From a virus, in IMG/VR virus record IMGVR_UViG_3300042890_001842, positions 48,012 through 112,011 of that record: DNA of 64,000 nucleotides, one strand, 5' to 3'. Positions 59,127 through 64,000 of this stretch are shown one piece after another. The translations under genes were made by a program, and so were the position numbers. Each line of letters begins with the position of its first letter. Positions within the stretch are counted from its first letter, which is position 1. The notes below the pieces were generated by a model. The model worked only from the letters and a program-made list of their open reading frames with translations. It had not been told where the DNA came from and did no database searches.

Positions 59127-59875
59127 TGTCAGACGTCTTAGATATAATCTACCCCATGAAACTAAAACGCTCAAATGATCGTAAAGTTGCCAACCTTGTA
59201 ACTAAGAATGGCAAGCAGGCTGCAATTGCTAATACTTTCGGCCTGCCCGCTGGTAAAGAATTCTCATGCCCTGGCGCTACTAGCATATGCGAAAGCGTAT
59301 GCTATGCAGGGAAATTGGAAAAGCTCTTCAAGGGTGTTAAAACTAATCTTCTGCACAATTGGGAATTGTTACGCAATGCGGATATGGATACCATGCTCGT
59401 ATTGCTTGACGATATGATTATTGAATTTATCAATGATTGTGAAAAGAAAGACGCACCTAAATTATTCCGTATCCACTGGGACGGAGATTTCTTTAACGAT
59501 ACTTATACATATGCGTGGAAATCTGTTATTGCTAATCATCCTGATGTTCAATTTTGGGTTTATACACGTGTTAAGTCTGCGGCTCTTATTCTAAAAGATA
59601 TTTCTAATCTATCACTGTATTACTCTACTGATGATGATAATAAAGAAATTGCTCATGACTTAAAACTAAATTCTGGTATCCGCCTTGCTTATCTGGGAAA
59701 GACTTTCGCTGTTACTGAAAACACAATGAAAGAATTAACTGGAAAGCCTGGCGCTAAATGTCCTGAGAATATGAAAAGTATTCCGCTAATTTCTTCCGCT
59801 GGATCCGCATGTGTATCATGTGGGTTATGTGTTTATGGAAAAGCAGATATTAGATTTTCTGCGAGTAAAAAATAA
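59126..59875 (+). CDS. GP88-family actinophage protein (249 aa)
   Basis: ANTFGLPAGKEFSCPGATSI and CESVCYAGKLEKLF give the C-P-.-.-T-.-.-C-.-.-.-C-Y-A-.-K cysteine motif of the GP88 (gene product 88) family found in actinophages. LFRIHWDGDFFNDTYTYAWK and VQFWVYTRVKSA form the conserved core, and CVSCGLCVYGKADIRF supplies more metal-ligand cysteines. It may bind a metal cluster. The molecular function is unknown. Confidence 0.8.
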   Translation: MSDVLDIIYPMKLKRSNDRKVANLVTKNGKQAAIANTFGLPAGKEFSCPGATSICESVCYAGKLEKLFKGVKTNLLHNWELLRNADMDTMLVLLDDMIIEFINDCEKKDAPKLFRIHWDGDFFNDTYTYAWKSVIANHPDVQFWVYTRVKSAALILKDISNLSLYYSTDDDNKEIAHDLKLNSGIRLAYLGKTFAVTENTMKELTGKPGAKCPENMKSIPLISSAGSACVSCGLCVYGKADIRFSASKK

Positions 59876-59886
59876 TCTAAAAGGTA

Positions 59887-59994
59887 CGGCGTGTCGACTT
59901 GACAAATCGGCATGCCGCCCGCATATATGTGGGGGCTGTGGATAACTTACGAGAAGCTGTGGAAAACCCTGAAAATTCTGTGGACGACACGCCC
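59887..59994. repeat. Early intergenic module, copy 2, flanked by inverted decamers
   Basis: CGGCGTGTCG at the left end and the inverted CGACACGCCC at the right. Between them: TTGACA, GCCCGC...GGGGGC hairpin, three TGTGGA boxes at 21-bp steps and CCCTGAAAATT. Compare 61089-61215. Confidence 0.65.
59937..59987. other. Phased DnaA-box-like sites, set A
   Basis: TGTGGATAA (59937-59945, exact reverse complement of TTATCCACA), TGTGGAAAA (59958-59966, one mismatch) and TGTGGACGA (59979-59987, weak) repeat every 21 bp. Possible origin or regulatory site. Confidence 0.5.
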
Positions 59995-60001
59995 GAAATC
60001 T

Positions 60002-60017
60002 TGTGAGTTTTATCACA
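60002..60017. promoter_or_regulatory. CRP/GlxR-like palindrome
   Basis: TGTGA-GTTTTA-TCACA; centre 72.5 bp before the -10 box. Confidence 0.62.
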
Positions 60018-60064
60018 TGGCTTGAGCGTCTCATATCGTGGAATTACTGGCTAGTAATATGAAA

Positions 60065-60087
60065 ATGTCAGTGGGTTTTGGTACAAT
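60065..60087 (+). promoter_or_regulatory. Early promoter, copy 5
   Basis: ATGTCA, 11 bp ending TGG, TACAAT. Precedes the 69-aa gene with AACGAAAGG. Confidence 0.62.
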
Positions 60088-60119
60088 ACTCTTATTCAAC
60101 AAACGAAAGGCGGACTTAA

Positions 60120-60329
60120 ATGTCAGCAAATGTCTATACAATCGAAAGCCTACTAGTAGGAAAAACCTATCGCTCAAAGTCTCTAACTGGAGAAATCATT
60201 GATGCAGAAAAAACAAATGATGTCTGGTATGCAGACTGCGATACATACAGGGTGCAAGTTAGACCTCATTACTCAGCACCGCTAAATCTTAAAGATACAT
60301 ACCGCTATTTAGCAGTTAAAACCTCATAA
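60120..60329 (+). CDS. Small early protein (69 aa), paralogue of 57625
   Basis: MSANVYTIESLLVGKTYRSK aligns with the 66-aa protein along its length, with an extra loop before RYLAVKTS. Both have their own copy of the early promoter and an ACGAAAGG ribosome-binding site. Function unknown. Confidence 0.75.
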   Translation: MSANVYTIESLLVGKTYRSKSLTGEIIDAEKTNDVWYADCDTYRVQVRPHYSAPLNLKDTYRYLAVKTS

Positions 60330-60401
60330 ATAAATAATCGAAACAGGGGCAGTTTAGAGGGAGTCCTCGCCCAATGTCGTAAGTAAGAACCCTCACACAA
60401 T

Positions 60402-60424
60402 TTGTCAGTGGTAACTGATACAAT
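60402..60424 (+). promoter_or_regulatory. Early promoter, copy 6
   Basis: TTGTCA, 11 bp ending TGA, TACAAT. No CRP-like palindrome upstream; a GAGG-GAGT-CCTC hairpin with outer GGGC/GCCC (60346-60373) precedes it and may end the previous transcript. Confidence 0.58.
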
Positions 60425-60457
60425 AACTAAACAAACAAACGAAAGGGAAAACCTAAA

Positions 60458-60607
60458 ATGGGAAACATACTAGATGAAATGAGCGGAACAATTTCCGTTG
60501 TAACATGCGAGGATTGCTTAGGGTTTGGAGCAATTTTTTGGGGTAATGATGAGGATTACCATGTCGAGCCTTGCGATTGCGTAAATGATGAGATTGGAGA
60601 TTACTAA
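60458..60607 (+). CDS. Small Cys-rich acidic protein (49 aa)
   Basis: C-x2-C (TCEDCLGFG) and C-x-C (EPCDCVNDE) with acidic residues; a minimal zinc-binding knuckle like those of other early genes here. CGAAAGGG precedes the ATG. Function unknown. Confidence 0.65.
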   Translation: MGNILDEMSGTISVVTCEDCLGFGAIFWGNDEDYHVEPCDCVNDEIGDY

Positions 60608-60608
60608 G

Positions 60609-60812
60609 ATGTATCAGATTACTTTATCTTATGACGGAAAGCCACTTCATTGGAATAAAAACTATGTAGATGCCTTAGAAGCATTTGAGGCATTTGCTAA
60701 GTTTACAGATGTTGGATTTGCTAACGAATACTCAACGATTAACCTATCAATGCCAACAGGCAAAATGTACACAAAAGTAATTGACCGCATGGGAAAGGTA
60801 ACAATTAAATGA
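60609..60812 (+). CDS. Hypothetical protein (67 aa)
   Basis: MYQITLSYDGKPLHWNKNYV with a helix (DALEAFEAFAKFTDVGFAN) and a beta end. The start is one base after the stop of the 49-aa gene, with GGAG 9 nt upstream; eight earlier in-frame codons overlap that gene. Function unknown. Confidence 0.7.
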   Translation: MYQITLSYDGKPLHWNKNYVDALEAFEAFAKFTDVGFANEYSTINLSMPTGKMYTKVIDRMGKVTIK

Positions 60813-61000
60813 TGACACGAAAAGACTATGTAGCAACCGCAGAAATTCTAAAGTATGCTAGCGATAAATCGCACCCCGCTTTATTTTCTAAAATCGTAAA
60901 TGATTTTGCTGAAATGTTTGCGAAAGATAATCCACGATTTGATGTAACGAGATTTCATGAAGCGAGTGGATACAATGTTCCAAAATTCACTTCGAGATAA
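60809..61000 (+). CDS. Hypothetical protein (63 aa)
   Basis: Helical (MMTRKDYVATAEILKYASDK, then FSKIVNDFAEMFAKDNPRFD, ending FHEASGY). Proteins with the R-.-D-Y-.-.-.-A-.-.-.-.-.-.-.-F-.-.-.-F-A-.-.-F-.-.-D-N-P-.-F-D-.-.-R-F layout are frequent among phage early genes, of unknown function. ATGA overlap with the previous gene. Confidence 0.75.
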   Translation: MMTRKDYVATAEILKYASDKSHPALFSKIVNDFAEMFAKDNPRFDVTRFHEASGYNVPKFTSR

Positions 61001-61112
61001 AGTAAAGCGAATTCAGGAGTTGCGGAGATCAAATGCCGCAACCCCTGTACGCAATAAGAAAAAATATTCAAGAAAAACAAAACATAAGCGGCGTGTCGAT
61101 TTGACAGATTGA
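60975..61112 (+). CDS. Small basic protein (45 aa)
   Basis: MFQNSLRDKVKRIQELRRSN followed by a strongly basic tail (NKKKYSRKTKHKRRVDLTD). It overlaps the previous gene by 26 nt and its end runs into the CGGCGTGTCG element, so it may be fortuitous. A small nucleic-acid-binding protein is conceivable. Confidence 0.4.
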   Translation: MFQNSLRDKVKRIQELRRSNAATPVRNKKKYSRKTKHKRRVDLTD

Positions 61113-61215
61113 TCAGCTGCCCGCAATAGTGTGGGGGCATAGAGGCTTTTAAGTCAAGCACCAAAACTCCCTGAAAATTGTGAGGTTTATCACAAAATAA
61201 ATCTGCGACACGCCG
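61089..61215. repeat. Early intergenic module, copy 3, flanked by inverted decamers
   Basis: CGGCGTGTCG at the left and its exact inverse CGACACGCCG at the right end. Inside: TTTGACA, GCCCGC...GGGGGC, CCCTGAAAATT and the CRP-like palindrome. Same order as copy 2 but without DnaA-like boxes. Confidence 0.65.
61179..61194. promoter_or_regulatory. CRP/GlxR-like palindrome
   Basis: TGTGA-GGTTTA-TCACA; centre 61.5 bp before the -10 box. Confidence 0.62.
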
Positions 61216-61230
61216 AAGGTGAATTAGTAA

Positions 61231-61253
61231 ATGTCAGTAGGCCATGCTAAAAT
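61231..61253 (+). promoter_or_regulatory. Early promoter, copy 7
   Basis: ATGTCA, 11 bp ending TGC, TAAAAT. Confidence 0.6.
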
Positions 61254-61282
61254 ACTCTTATTCCAACAACGAAAGGTATCAA

Positions 61283-61486
61283 ATGAAAATCGAACACAAC
61301 CTAAAGTTTGTAACAGAGTTTGCAGACAATCACCCAGTAACAGCACAAATGCTAAACATGCCTGAACCTATGCGTGTATTGCTATTAGAGTCAATGCTAA
61401 AAGAATTACTTGCACCACGCTTGCAACCTCTATTAGATGAAATCAATGCAGGTGGGTCATACGCAATTCTAAAGGTGGCTGAATAA
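61283..61486 (+). CDS. Hypothetical helical protein (67 aa)
   Basis: MKIEHNLKFVTEFADNHPVT then LLLESMLKELLAPRLQPLLD; amphipathic helices throughout. The ATG follows ACGAAAGG; earlier in-frame codons overlap the promoter. TAATG overlap with the next gene. Confidence 0.7.
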   Translation: MKIEHNLKFVTEFADNHPVTAQMLNMPEPMRVLLLESMLKELLAPRLQPLLDEINAGGSYAILKVAE

Positions 61487-61761
61487 TGGGATACACAACA
61501 GCATTAGCACTTGCAGATGACCTATCATTAGAGGCAGGGTTAGCCTATCACTTACAGGCTAATCATTACCCACCCGTTCCCGTTGCTATGGTGCAACCTT
61601 GCATAGATGCTATTGATGCATACTATGATGAGGACTATGGTCGTGAAGTATCTTTACCTGAAGGTATCTCATGGCGTGGGCAGGTAACTGCACCAGCACA
61701 TGCAATAATTGATGCACACCACTTAGATGCTTGGCTAGTAAGCGAGGACTACGATGAGTAA
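61486..61761 (+). CDS. Hypothetical protein (91 aa)
   Basis: Contains LADDLSLEAGLAYHLQANHY and PAHAIIDAHHLDAWLVSEDY, an acidic, helix-rich protein with several His residues. No family recognised. AAAGGTGG lies upstream of the ATG. Confidence 0.7.
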   Translation: MGYTTALALADDLSLEAGLAYHLQANHYPPVPVAMVQPCIDAIDAYYDEDYGREVSLPEGISWRGQVTAPAHAIIDAHHLDAWLVSEDYDE

Positions 61762-61894
61762 TCTTTATTCTATCTTATCTACTTGGTATCCTGAAGGAGA
61801 CTTCAACGAAGCTGAATTGTGGGATGCTATCGCTGAAAACGAAGGCGTTGATGTAAATGAGATCATGGATGGCGATCTAACAGACTACCTGTGA
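61754..61894 (+). CDS. Small acidic protein (46 aa)
   Basis: MSNLYSILSTWYPEGDFNEA ending DVNEIMDGDLTDYL. It overlaps the preceding gene by 8 nt, and the stop overlaps the CRP-like palindrome. Acidic, no recognised family. Confidence 0.65.
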   Translation: MSNLYSILSTWYPEGDFNEAELWDAIAENEGVDVNEIMDGDLTDYL

Positions 61895-61905
61895 TGTATC
61901 TCACA
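61890..61905. promoter_or_regulatory. CRP/GlxR-like palindrome
   Basis: TGTGA-TGTATC-TCACA; centre 52.5 bp before the -10 box. Confidence 0.62.
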
Positions 61906-61912
61906 CGACACT

Positions 61913-61930
61913 CCCCTCAGAAATGAGGGG
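61913..61930 (+). terminator. Hairpin with GAAA loop, probable terminator
   Basis: CCCCTCA-GAAA-TGAGGGG, a 7-bp stem with a GNRA tetraloop, the same loop as the terminator of the major tail gene. A U-tract is absent, so termination efficiency is uncertain. Confidence 0.5.
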
Positions 61931-61932
61931 AA

Positions 61933-61955
61933 ATGTCAGTGGGCTATTGTATAAT
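61933..61955 (+). promoter_or_regulatory. Early promoter, copy 8
   Basis: ATGTCA, 11 bp, TATAAT. Confidence 0.65.
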
Positions 61956-61985
61956 ACTACCAACAACAAAACGAAAGGAAACAAA

Positions 61986-62135
61986 ATGACAACACTAGAA
62001 ATCGGACAGACATACACCACTTCAACAAGCGGTGTAACAGGAACAATCGTGGCGGTAGATAATCACCCAAGCGGTGTAAATCGTGTCTTGCTTGATGTCA
62101 ATGGCAAAGAGCGTTGGACAAGCGTTCCAAACTAA
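61986..62135 (+). CDS. Small beta protein (49 aa)
   Basis: MTTLEIGQTYTTSTSGVTGT with LLDVNGKERWTSVPN. The I-G-.-.-Y-.-.-.-.-.-.-.-G-.-I spacing recalls the two YRS proteins, which suggests a shared small SH3-like fold. ACGAAAGG is 7 nt before the ATG; codons before it overlap the promoter. Confidence 0.68.
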   Translation: MTTLEIGQTYTTSTSGVTGTIVAVDNHPSGVNRVLLDVNGKERWTSVPN

Positions 62136-62184
62136 TTCCTGATAAGGAAAAGTCCTGAGCATGACTACTAAAACTGCTCACAAT

Positions 62185-62207
62185 TTGTCAGACCCCTATG
62201 CTATACT
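62185..62207 (+). promoter_or_regulatory. Early promoter, copy 9
   Basis: TTGTCA, 11 bp ending TGC, TATACT. TGAGCA...TGCTCA (62157-62181) forms a hairpin just upstream. Confidence 0.65.
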
Positions 62208-62242
62208 AACCAACCAACCAACCAAACGAAAGAGGAAAATAA

Positions 62243-62668
62243 ATGGCTAGAAACGGAAAATCTATTAGCGTGAAAATCGCTACACCAAAGGTAATCAAGG
62301 CACTAGAAACACGCCTTGCTGAATTAGAAAAGAACTACGCTACACAGGGCGAGAACGAAGCAAAGTATCAGAAAGCCCGTGATAAGTGGCAAAAAGAAAT
62401 TGGCAAGTGGGCTATGTCTAACTTCTCAAAGGCTGAGAACCTTCGTACAAACTATCGTAATTGGAACAAAACTCTCAATGTAGATTTTGACCTTACAGTA
62501 AATGAGAGCGACTTCCCTAAAGAACCTGAAAAGGATTTTGAGACAATTCACCAGCACACATACAATGAGCAGAAAGAGGAAATCACGAACGCAATTCGTA
62601 TCCTCAAGATGACAGATGAGGAAACAGTAAATACCTCAACCTATAACGCTATTGCTCGTTATCTGTAA
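62243..62668 (+). CDS. Hypothetical helical protein (141 aa)
   Basis: MARNGKSISVKIATPKVIKA then a long coiled-coil-prone helix (LETRLAELEKNYATQGENEA) and a Trp-rich segment (WQKEIGKWAMSNF, YRNWNKTLNVDFDL). It has its own promoter and terminator hairpin. A DNA-binding or structural role is possible; unknown. Confidence 0.75.
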   Translation: MARNGKSISVKIATPKVIKALETRLAELEKNYATQGENEAKYQKARDKWQKEIGKWAMSNFSKAENLRTNYRNWNKTLNVDFDLTVNESDFPKEPEKDFETIHQHTYNEQKEEITNAIRILKMTDEETVNTSTYNAIARYL

Positions 62669-62677
62669 ATAAATAGT

Positions 62678-62706
62678 GGGAGGGCTAGACACACTCTAGC
62701 CCTCCA
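62678..62706 (+). terminator. Terminator after the 141-aa gene
   Basis: GGAGGGCTAG pairs with CTAGCCCTCC around a 7-nt loop (perfect 10-bp stem). No U-tract follows; the next promoter -10 box comes at once. Confidence 0.6.
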
Positions 62707-62715
62707 TGCTATAAT
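62686..62715 (+). promoter_or_regulatory. Promoter of the 85-aa gene
   Basis: TAGACA, 18 bp, TATAAT with TGC before the -10. The -35 lies in the terminator stem. This promoter lacks the TGTC element of the other early promoters. Confidence 0.55.
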
Positions 62716-62742
62716 TCGTATCCCTACTAACAAAGGAACAAA

Positions 62743-63000
62743 ATGAAAAATCGTTATCGTATCGAAATCTATGATGATGTAAAAGCAAATGATTTGACTA
62801 TTTATTCTGAGTCAAATGTAGATAAAGAATACTTAACTGAAATGGTATTCTCTAACTTAAGACAATTCTCTGGAAACATTCGTGCATACGTATATGACAA
62901 TGTAAAGAAAAAGAAAACCACTGCACTGATTCTACCAATGGAATTGTTAGCTAAATATAGAAATTACAAACTTACTTCTGATGAAATACTAATGAATTAA
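62743..63000 (+). CDS. Hypothetical protein (85 aa)
   Basis: MKNRYRIEIYDDVKANDLTI with LTEMVFSNLRQFSGNIRAYV: alpha/beta fold, acidic then basic. ACAAAGGAAC precedes the ATG. Followed by a strong hairpin. Function unknown. Confidence 0.72.
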   Translation: MKNRYRIEIYDDVKANDLTIYSESNVDKEYLTEMVFSNLRQFSGNIRAYVYDNVKKKKTTALILPMELLAKYRNYKLTSDEILMN

Positions 63001-63007
63001 TAATTAT

Positions 63008-63030
63008 GAGGCGGGATCCGTGCCCGCCTC
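63008..63030 (+). terminator. Terminator after the 85-aa gene
   Basis: GAGGCGGG pairs with CCCGCCTC (8 bp), then ATATTATTTT. Confidence 0.8.
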
Positions 63031-63059
63031 ATATTATTTTGGCCCGCAAAGGTAAGGGG

Positions 63060-63089
63060 TTATCCACAGCTTTAAGAGAGTTATCCACA
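63060..63089. other. Phased DnaA boxes, set B
   Basis: Two perfect TTATCCACA boxes start 21 bp apart (63060 and 63081). The CRP-like palindrome begins another 21 bp on (63102). Confidence 0.6.
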
Positions 63090-63101
63090 ATCCCCGAAAT
63101 T

Positions 63102-63117
63102 TGTGAGATTGATCACA
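63102..63117. promoter_or_regulatory. CRP/GlxR-like palindrome
   Basis: TGTGA-GATTGA-TCACA; centre 62.5 bp before the -10 box. Confidence 0.65.
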
Positions 63118-63154
63118 CGAGACAATTCGGACAAATGACTAACAAGACTAGTAA

Positions 63155-63177
63155 ATGTCAGTCCCCTATGTTATACT
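63155..63177 (+). promoter_or_regulatory. Early promoter, copy 10
   Basis: ATGTCA, 11 bp ending TGT, TATACT. Drives the TIGR03299-type gene. Confidence 0.65.
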
Positions 63178-63209
63178 CAATCCAACAACCAATCGAAAGG
63201 AAATAAATT

Positions 63210-64000
63210 ATGGCTCACAATCTAGAAGTCGAAAACGGCGAAGTTGCTTTTGCGCTACGTGGAAAACCAGCATGGCACAATTTAGCAAATCGCATCTTTA
63301 CACAAGATGAAGAAGTAACTACACAAACAATGCTTGAAGAGGCAAAGTTAGCAAATTGGAATGTTCGTCTATCTCCAATCGCTGAGCACATTCCAGAATC
63401 ATGGAATGATGTTTCTACTGCATCTCTTGTATTGCGTGACAATCCATTCAATGGCGGAACTGATGTTCTTGCAACTGTTGGAAAGCGTTATAAGCCTGTG
63501 CAGAATGAAGAATTGTTTGCATTCGCTGATGCAATTCATGATGCAAACGCTGACTGTCGCTGGGAATCTGCTGGTTCTCTAAAGCAGGGCAAAGTTGTAT
63601 TTGGTACTGTTGATATTCCTCGCACAATGGTGCTTGACCCTAGCGGTGCTAATGATGAAACTAAGTTGTATCTAATTGTTTGGACATCTCATGACGGGTC
63701 TGTTGCTGTTCAGGCTGCTGTTACTCCTGTTCGTGTTGTATGCCAAAACACTTTGAATCTTGCAATGCGTAATGCAAAGCAATCTTTCAAGATTCGCCAC
63801 ACGCAATCTGTTGAAGGTCGCATTCAAGTTGCTCGTGAGACTCTTGGTCTTGCTCTTGGATACTTTGATGAATTTGAGAAGGAAGCGCAAGCACTCTACA
63901 CTCAATCAATTACTGATTCAGAATTCTCAAAGTTGATTCAAACAATCTACCCAAAGCCTGAGAAGGATTCAAAGGGTGCTTTGAAGAAGTGGGAAAACAA
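63210..64000 (+). CDS. TIGR03299/DUF932-type phage protein, N-terminal part (runs off right edge)
   Basis: Start MAHNLEVENGEVAFALRGKP after ATCGAAAGGAAA. Motifs include AWHNLANRIFTQDEEVTT, VGKRYKPVQNEELFAFADAI, ESAGSLKQGKVVFGTVDI, VAVQAAVTPVRVVCQNTLNL and a later I-.-.-R-H-T segment, the core of the phage/plasmid-like TIGR03299 (DUF932) family. About 263 residues are present and the frame is open to the edge. Members are common in actinophages and plasmids, with uncertain, possibly DNA-related function. Confidence 0.85.
   Translation, partial: MAHNLEVENGEVAFALRGKPAWHNLANRIFTQDEEVTTQTMLEEAKLANWNVRLSPIAEHIPESWNDVSTASLVLRDNPFNGGTDVLATVGKRYKPVQNEELFAFADAIHDANADCRWESAGSLKQGKVVFGTVDIPRTMVLDPSGANDETKLYLIVWTSHDGSVAVQAAVTPVRVVCQNTLNLAMRNAKQSFKIRHTQSVEGRIQVARETLGLALGYFDEFEKEAQALYTQSITDSEFSKLIQTIYPKPEKDSKGALKKWEN

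Noticed and set aside
62136-62242. Self-cleaving ribozyme suggested by CTGATAAGG and a downstream CGAAA
   Set aside because: The conserved core (CUGAUGA, GAAA and the cleavage triplet) cannot be placed around three helices; CGAAA belongs to the ribosome-binding site repeated before every early gene.

Overview
This window reads as part of a large, AT-rich tailed bacteriophage genome of siphovirus type. A leftward virion block runs from portal to tail tip, and its 2,500-residue tape measure protein predicts a very long tail. The host is probably a low-GC actinobacterium. That is an inference from a GP88-family protein, a TIGR03299/DUF932-type protein, a chaperone frameshift of the style common in actinophages, and many start codons with no leader. 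I see no integrase, repressor, terminase or DNA polymerase.

Layout. (1) 1-30966, minus strand: virion assembly. In transcription order: a 113-residue protein, portal, prohead protease with a scaffold-like tail, major capsid, head-tail connectors, major tail protein, a tail chaperone pair with a -1 slippery site, tape measure, tail-tip and hub proteins, large fibronectin/PKD-like fibres and small coiled-coil proteins. Terminator-promoter pairs follow the major capsid and major tail genes. (2) 31029-46376, minus strand: host-recognition and decoration. It holds a LamG-like protein, five 2-oxoglutarate/Fe(II) dioxygenase paralogues alternating with two DUF6065-like proteins, a phenylalanine/tyrosine-proline repeat protein and a run of modular tail fibres. 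(3) 46443-49764, minus strand: holin-like protein, class II ribonucleotide reductase and a glycosyltransferase. (4) 49849-51635, plus strand: muralytic enzyme, four small proteins, a candidate structured small RNA and a 94-residue protein. (5) 51637-57069, mixed strands: two tRNAs, a sixth dioxygenase, three GT61-like glycosyltransferases, a sulfotransferase-like protein and an HNH nuclease. (6) 57222-64000, plus strand: early-type region of very small genes, each cluster with its own promoter.

Two regulatory patterns stand out. First, many accessory genes in parts 1-5 start 6 nt (range 6-9) after an extended -10 box (TGn-TATAAT) and have no ribosome-binding site, which predicts leaderless transcripts from individual promoters. 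Second, the early region repeats one promoter ten times (TGTC[A/G]G, then TGn and a -10 box at fixed spacing). Most copies have an upstream TGTGA-N6-TCACA palindrome of the CRP/GlxR type, often about 52, 62 or 72 bp from the -10 box, i.e. nearly whole helical turns. Some of these intergenic regions also carry a repeated CGGCGTGTCG decamer and DnaA-box-like sites spaced 21 bp apart.

The most unusual protein-level observations are an R-S-E type ADP-ribosyltransferase-like domain inside the tape measure protein, and six prolyl-hydroxylase-type dioxygenases with glycosyltransferases and a sulfotransferase in the same genome as a protein built almost entirely of (F/Y)FP repeats. This suggests, without proof, a virion or glycan modification system. 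Family calls come from reading motifs by eye; no database search was possible.
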